Shown: piece after piece, positions 63,001 through 64,000 of the stretch
How positions within the stretch are numbered: position 1 is the first letter of the stretch
How the letters are laid out: every line of letters starts with the position of its first letter
From: Synchiropus splendidus
Lineage: Eukaryota > Chordata > Actinopteri > Syngnathiformes > Callionymidae
Assembly (NCBI RefSeq): GCF_027744825.2
Contig: NC_071347.1
Coordinates: 9,671,501-9,735,500, forward strand
Direction of reading: 5' to 3'
DNA length: 64,000 nucleotides
Notes under the pieces: model-generated
What the model was told of the DNA's origin: nothing
What the model saw: only the letters and a program-made list of their open reading frames with translations
Database searches by the model: none
Made by a program: the position numbers and the translations under genes

Positions 63001-63520
63001 GCAGATGACGCTTTCTATCACTGCCCTTTGTGCCCCGTCCCCGCCCACTCGCAACTTCCCTCTCTCCTCAGCTGCATCTGTTTATCTCTGTCTCAGGTTT
63101 CCCATACGAGAAGGTGAGAGAGCGCACTCTTTACCTTCAGGTGTTGGACTACGACCGCTTCAGCCGGAATGACCCCATCGGAGAGGTGTCAATCCCCCTT
63201 AACAAGGTGGAACTGGGCCAGATAAAAACCTTCTGGAAGGAGCTGAAGCCCTGCAGTGATGGAAGTGTAAGGAGAGAGAGAGAGAATACAGATGAGCTTT
63301 TGTCTTTTAAATGCATCCGTGAATAATTCCATATAATGTGCATATATGTCAACGGCATCGGTTGGAGAATCTGATTTCTCTCTGTGGTGCTTTCTCTCTG
63401 GCCAGGGGAGACGAGGAGACCTGCTGGTGTCTCTCTGCTATAATCCCACTGCCAACACCATCACTGTGAACATCATCAAAGCGCGTAATCTTAAAGCCAT
63501 GGATATCGGTGGCACCTCAG
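26935..63520 (+). CDS. syt7: Synaptotagmin-7 gene, partial (10 exons; 5' and 3' ends missing)
   Basis: This is a spliced gene model assembled by eye: 26935-27038, 39803-39882, 40891-41025, 47041-47208, 48960-49358, 52487-52618, 59751-59853, 61670-61937, 63097-63266 and 63406-63520. All nine introns are GT-AG and every junction keeps the frame. The product runs from a single transmembrane segment and juxtamembrane cysteines through a variable linker, a complete C2A domain and the start of C2B. The Syt7 identity rests on the [15 protein letters not shown] linker motif, the LSPGSE motif before C2A, and near-identity to vertebrate Syt7 in C2A. The family senses calcium with high affinity and drives slow or asynchronous vesicle release, vesicle replenishment and lysosome exocytosis. 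Missing are the start-codon exon and most of C2B. The paralogue (a or b) cannot be assigned. Identification as Syt7 is secure; the isoform set is inferred. Confidence 0.96.
31597..31700. mobile_element. Short hAT-type MITE with 8-bp target duplication
   Basis: This 104-bp element starts CAGTGTTTTTCAACCAGTGT and ends GGTTGGAAAATACTG. The reverse complement of the end (CAGTATTTTCCAACCACT) matches the start as a terminal inverted repeat of about 17 bp with a few mismatches. The flanks CGTTGGTC (31589-31596) and TGTTAGTC (31701-31708) are an 8-bp duplication with two transitions, the size made by hAT transposases. The inner GTGTGCCACACTAGTGTGCC is typical of a widespread vertebrate hAT-derived repeat. 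It is non-autonomous with no coding capacity. Confidence 0.75.
33209..33683. mobile_element. Degenerate non-autonomous hAT element with 8-bp target duplication
   Basis: The left end is TAGGGGTGGGCAATTAAATT and the right end GGCCGCACTTTGCCCTGGTC plus TG. The termini pair imperfectly as inverted repeats (AGGGGTGGGCAA against TTGCCCTGGTCTG), with GGGGCCA motifs just inside. The flanks ATTTAGAT (33201-33208) and ATTTATAT (33684-33691) match at 7 of 8 positions, as expected for a hAT target duplication. The phrase GGCCATATTTGGCCCTCAGG near the right end is typical of this vertebrate repeat class. The inside is AT-rich with no transposase. Confidence 0.75.
33891..33926. mobile_element. Isolated transposon terminus
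   Basis: TTTAGTCGACTGTATCGACTATTTGTTGCAGCCCTA reads in reverse as TAGGGCTGCAACAAATAGTC, the typical end of a teleost hAT-like repeat (TAGGGCTGCAAC). No partner end was found, so this is likely a fragment. It lies about 200 bp right of the hAT element at 33209-33683. Confidence 0.4.
36501..36633. repeat. Interspersed repeat fragment of a type common in fish genomes
   Basis: CTCCCAGCGTGCTCCTGGTC, then CGCCCTGGGGATTGCTCCCA and GTGGGACGTCCTGGTTCACC match from memory a high-copy teleost repeat. That repeat continues with a run of GCCACCTCA-TGG and CTCTACTCTGAGC, also visible here in decayed form (GCCACCTCAAGTGGTTTTACTCTGAGC). Boundaries are approximate and the family is not named. Confidence 0.5.
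39284..39303. repeat. (CA)n microsatellite
   Basis: About ten CA units followed by CGCGCAC, about 500 bp upstream of the juxtamembrane exon. Confidence 0.93.
39803..39882 (+). CDS. syt7: syt7 juxtamembrane linker exon
   Basis: The exon is 80 bp, entered in phase 0 after TTTCCTGAAG and left in phase 2 (AA|gtaggt). It encodes [20 protein letters not shown] followed by GEKKAI and a split codon. The [15 protein letters not shown] stretch is diagnostic of synaptotagmin-7. The basic cluster continues from CQRKL of the transmembrane exon and lies on the cytosolic membrane face. The AA overhang can pair with T or C from the first cassettes (Asn) or with G from the pre-C2A exon (Lys), so both long and short isoforms are possible. 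If the following intron is retained, the frame reads AAG TAG, an immediate stop. Confidence 0.95.
39883..40890 (+). other. syt7: syt7 intron before cassette A
   Basis: This 1.0 kb phase-2 intron runs from gtaggtgcc to ttttggtcccag. It contains a moderately pyrimidine-rich patch at about 40440-40570 and a short poly-A run at 40746-40757. No repeats or genes were recognised. Confidence 0.85.
40891..41025 (+). CDS. syt7: syt7 linker cassette exon A (135 bp, symmetrical phase 2)
   Basis: The exon starts after TTTTTGGTCCCAG and ends AA|gtgagt. Both ends are phase 2 and the length is 45 codons, so it can be skipped or included without frameshift. It encodes [20 protein letters not shown], continues [20 protein letters not shown], and ends PRLTL. 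Rich in aromatic, Pro and Asn residues, it looks conserved and non-repetitive, unlike a random intronic frame. It resembles an optional linker segment of long vertebrate Syt7 isoforms. No domain is recognised. It lies 1 kb downstream of the juxtamembrane exon. The short open frame seen across its start is in a different phase and is not the coding frame. Confidence 0.85.
43460..43481. repeat. (CAA)n microsatellite
   Basis: Seven CAA/ACA units in the intron between cassettes A and B. Confidence 0.93.
44617..45090 (-). mobile_element. LTR-like element with exact 5-bp target duplication
   Basis: This 474-bp element begins TGTCATGTTGG and ends GGATATGACA, so it has TG...CA ends with a TGTCAT/ATGACA inverted repeat. 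It is flanked by identical GTATC at 44612-44616 and 45091-45095. The plus strand is strongly purine-rich. Read on the minus strand it is pyrimidine-rich with ATTAAATTCTGTAATTTAATC near its 3' end. The structure fits a solo long terminal repeat or a related non-autonomous element. It has no coding capacity. The strand is given by the pyrimidine-rich orientation and is tentative. Confidence 0.6.
45877..45930. mobile_element. hAT-like terminus with internal palindrome
   Basis: TTAGGATGTGACGATGTGAA followed by AATTTCACATCACGGTATTG resembles the 5' end of a common fish transposon. It includes a 9-bp inverted repeat, GATGTGAAA-a-TTTCACATC (45889-45907). The other end was not located. It could also be coincidental AT-rich sequence. 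Confidence 0.35.
46760..47036 (+). promoter_or_regulatory. Long polypyrimidine tract before cassette B
   Basis: Nearly 280 bp dominated by C and T (CTCTTCTTTCTTTCCTGTCC and similar), ending at the acceptor CTTCTCGTAG. It is far longer than a normal 3' splice-site tract. Such tracts can bind PTB-type splicing repressors, and since the exon is a symmetrical cassette, regulated skipping is a reasonable inference. Confidence 0.5.
47041..47208 (+). CDS. syt7: syt7 linker cassette exon B (168 bp, symmetrical phase 2)
   Basis: The exon begins after the acceptor CTTCTCGTAG and ends AA|gtgagt, phase 2 at both ends, 56 codons. It encodes a hydrophilic, Gly/Ser-rich segment starting [19 protein letters not shown], then [20 protein letters not shown], then [16 protein letters not shown]. 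There is no recognised domain and it is likely disordered. It is preceded by about 280 bp of strongly pyrimidine-rich sequence. The open frame continues upstream through that tract, but the acceptor and the exact phase match to the neighbouring exons set the exon start. This is the least certain of the linker exons because its sequence is the least familiar. Support comes from strong splice sites and phase. Confidence 0.72.
47209..48959 (+). other. syt7: syt7 intron between cassettes B and C
   Basis: This 1.75 kb phase-2 intron has gtgagttca at its start. It has two pyrimidine-rich stretches, about 47590-47840 and 48560-48959. The second runs into the cassette C acceptor and carries no stop in the exon frame for about 790 bp, which creates a spurious long open frame. 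No gene or transposon was recognised. Confidence 0.8.
48560..48959 (+). promoter_or_regulatory. 400-bp polypyrimidine tract before cassette C
   Basis: The stretch is overwhelmingly C/T with CTCCTCCTCCTCCTGTCTCC-type runs and joins the acceptor CCCTCCCAG. It contains many TCTT and CTCTCT motifs of the kind bound by PTB. A role in controlling inclusion of the 399-bp exon is inferred. Confidence 0.5.
48960..49358 (+). CDS. syt7: syt7 linker cassette exon C, large Gly/Pro/Ser-rich exon (399 bp)
   Basis: The exon starts after TTTGCCCTCCCAG and ends TTTCCT|gtgagt, phase 2 at both ends, 133 codons. The N-terminal part ([20 protein letters not shown] then [12 protein letters not shown]) and the C-terminal part ([20 protein letters not shown] then GLDVRSF) look like the conserved blocks of long Syt7 isoforms. 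Between them lies a low-complexity Pro, then Gly/Ser/Arg-rich stretch (about residues 40-105 of the exon) that appears lineage-variable. It is predicted to be a disordered cytosolic linker between membrane and C2A. The frame stays open for about 790 bp upstream, through a pyrimidine-rich intron. That part is read as intron because the acceptor fits and the upstream translation is Ser/Pro/Leu noise. Confidence 0.9.
49359..52486 (+). other. syt7: syt7 intron between cassettes C and D
   Basis: This 3.1 kb phase-2 intron runs from gtgagtctc to gggagccag. It is mostly unremarkable sequence, with a pyrimidine-rich run (about 52290-52470) before cassette D. The terminal 15 bases before the acceptor are purine-rich (tgttaatgggagccag), so the main pyrimidine tract sits unusually far upstream. 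No other gene is supported. Confidence 0.8.
52290..52486 (+). promoter_or_regulatory. Polypyrimidine tract displaced from the cassette D acceptor
   Basis: About 180 bp of C/T-rich sequence (TTTTTTTTCTTCTTCTTTCT near its end) is followed by a purine-containing TGTTAATGGGAGCCAG before the exon. The TGTTAAT could serve as a branch point. The poor tract directly before the AG suggests a weak, regulated acceptor. Confidence 0.45.
52487..52618 (+). CDS. syt7: syt7 linker cassette exon D (132 bp, 44 codons)
   Basis: The exon starts after GGGAGCCAG and ends AAGAG|gtaccc, phase 2 at both ends. Joined to exon C it reads [21 protein letters not shown] then [20 protein letters not shown] and PSLEKR. The [26 protein letters not shown] block is the optional segment of mammalian long Syt7. 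Its size, 44 residues, equals the insertion I recall for the mammalian beta-type variant. The short hydrophobic patch ([10 protein letters not shown]) is too short to be a second membrane span. A Pro/Ala-rich tail leads to the next junction (AG|G, Arg). The donor gtaccc is poorer than those of cassettes A-C, compatible with regulated inclusion. Confidence 0.92.
53756..53781. repeat. (TTA)n microsatellite
   Basis: About eight TTA units in the intron after cassette D. Confidence 0.93.
57323..57343. repeat. (CA)n microsatellite after a C-run
   Basis: CCCCCCTCCCCC is followed by ten CA units in the intron before the pre-C2A exon. Confidence 0.93.
59751..59853 (+). CDS. syt7: syt7 pre-C2A linker exon
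   Basis: The exon is 103 bp: one base completing the split codon, then 34 codons. It starts after TTTTTGCTTACAG and ends ATG|gtaaga in phase 0. It encodes [20 protein letters not shown] then [14 protein letters not shown]. This matches the Syt7 segment between the juxtamembrane region and C2A, where the mammalian protein has SSVSDLVNSLTSEMLM. It is the constitutive partner of the juxtamembrane exon in the short isoform (AA|G = Lys) and of cassette D in long isoforms (AG|G = Arg). Confidence 0.95.
59854..61669 (+). other. syt7: syt7 intron before C2A
   Basis: This 1.8 kb phase-0 intron starts gtaagacct and ends tttgtccttgcag. It is AT-rich around 60230-60830 and otherwise unremarkable. No repeats with clear boundaries and no RNA genes were seen. 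Confidence 0.85.
61670..61937 (+). CDS. syt7: syt7 C2A exon 1
   Basis: The exon is 268 bp, starting after TTGTCCTTGCAG in phase 0 and ending GAGG|gtctgt in phase 1. It encodes [20 protein letters not shown] and then the first two-thirds of C2A, including [40 protein letters not shown] and the polybasic [11 protein letters not shown], ending [13 protein letters not shown]. The two aspartates of calcium-binding loop 1 (in [11 protein letters not shown]) are present. This is the most conserved exon of the gene and almost matches the mammalian protein. An acidic run (EDDDGE) precedes the domain. The donor gtctgt deviates from consensus. Reading through it would give [10 protein letters not shown] and a stop. 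An overlapping open frame in another phase (61653-62108) is a shadow. Confidence 0.98.
61938..63096 (+). other. syt7: syt7 intron within C2A
   Basis: This 1.16 kb phase-1 intron begins with the weak donor gtctgtgt and ends tctgtctcag. Its position inside C2A, after the NETFLFEG motif, is the expected one for synaptotagmin-7. No other features were recognised. Confidence 0.88.
63097..63266 (+). CDS. syt7: syt7 C2A exon 2 and C2A-C2B joint
   Basis: The exon is 170 bp. It begins after CTGTCTCAG with GT completing Gly, and ends GGAAGT|gtaagg in phase 0. It encodes [20 protein letters not shown] then [36 protein letters not shown]. It carries the loop-3 calcium ligands of C2A (Asp, Asp, Ser and Asp in [10 protein letters not shown]), so with the preceding exon the C2A calcium site is complete. 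The polar [10 protein letters not shown] at the end is the short hinge into C2B. The intron that follows is only 139 bp, the shortest in the gene. Confidence 0.97.
63406..63520 (+). CDS. syt7: syt7 C2B exon 1 (last exon in window)
   Basis: The exon is 115 bp, starting after TCTCTCTGGCCAG in phase 0 and ending TCAG|gtacag in phase 1. It encodes [20 protein letters not shown] then [18 protein letters not shown]. This is the start of C2B. The first aspartate of its calcium loop 1 (KAMDIGGTS) is present, and the second (DPY in relatives) would be supplied by the next exon, beyond position 64000. The polybasic strand, the remaining calcium ligands, the WHXL motif and the stop codon are not in the window. 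Confidence 0.96.
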
Positions 63521-64000
63521 GTACAGACTCCTCATTGTTTGCTCGCCCCCTTCCCTCCCGCGCCCTGGCTCAGCAGTCGGAAGCCCTTCTGGTGACAATG
63601 AACGCCCTGTAGCTGCACACGCGAGCGCCTGCTCCGTGTTCAAACATTCACTGACCTGTCTGCTCAGAGGACAGTAGCTGTCTGGCATCCGGGTCGCTAC
63701 CTAGATAACTGAAGCAGCAAGGTGACTCTTTGTTGTGGAGACTATCTCTGAGCATCTTCCTGGTGAATCTGTGTCAGCGCAGCCTGCTGAGAGTTTTTAA
63801 ATCAGGTCTCAGTGCAAATGCTTCTTGTGCCATTTTTCCTGGCTCGCACCGAGAGCTGCAGACATGATTCATCTCCGTTATTGCTAAAACAACCTTTTCT
63901 ATAAATGTACAGTCACCTGGCTGTTAGAAGCTCGTGGGACCAACTGACCTTGGGCTCAGACTCGACGTCTGCATCCCTGCTACCTTCTCTGACTTTTTCA
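63521..64000 (+). other. syt7: syt7 intron within C2B (runs off the window)
   Basis: This is the start of a phase-1 intron with donor gtacag, running past the window end. I searched for the next C2B exon (expected DPYVKVWL...) and did not find it here. Confidence 0.85.

Overview
The window is a piece of vertebrate genomic DNA, most likely from a ray-finned (teleost) fish. It holds the middle of one large plus-strand gene, synaptotagmin-7 (syt7). A fish origin is inferred from the compact but intron-rich structure, the many long (TA)n and (CA)n microsatellites, and the ends of several transposon types familiar from teleost genomes. I cannot say whether this is the syt7a or syt7b paralogue.

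Layout: positions 1-26934 hold no exon I can support. This stretch is either intron 1 of syt7 or its 5' flank, with degenerate mobile elements and (TA)n arrays. The first recognisable exon is the transmembrane exon (26935-27038), with a 5' boundary in phase 1. The start-codon exon was not found. A 12.8 kb intron leads to the juxtamembrane exon (39803-39882), which carries the Syt7 signature [15 protein letters not shown]. Four consecutive symmetrical phase-2 exons follow, at 40891-41025, 47041-47208, 48960-49358 and 52487-52618 (135, 168, 399 and 132 bp, all divisible by three). They encode the optional linker of long Syt7 isoforms. Next come a pre-C2A linker exon (59751-59853), the first C2A exon (61670-61937), the second C2A exon (63097-63266) and the first C2B exon (63406-63520). 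The rest of C2B lies beyond the window.

The reading frame closes exactly at every proposed GT-AG junction. The juxtamembrane exon can join directly to the pre-C2A exon (AA|G gives Lys), giving a short isoform, or take in any combination of the four cassettes without frameshift. The protein is expected to be a membrane-anchored, high-affinity calcium sensor for vesicle and lysosome exocytosis. It has a lipid-modifiable cysteine cluster next to the membrane, a variable disordered linker, and tandem C2 domains whose visible calcium-binding aspartates are intact.

Introns hold recognisable transposon debris. Two hAT-type elements have 8-bp near-perfect target duplications (31597-31700 and 33209-33683). 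Two elements share TGTYAY...TGACA termini and 5-bp target duplications (44617-45090, exact; 16815-17435, one mismatch). There are also single ends of other elements. Long pyrimidine-rich tracts lie just 5' of three of the four cassette exons, and a 1.4 kb one lies in the intron before the pre-C2A exon. I found no clearly new protein system. The most interesting material is the cassette architecture with its pyrimidine tracts, the glycine-rich 399-bp exon, and the palindromic (TA)n minisatellite at 25335-25571.
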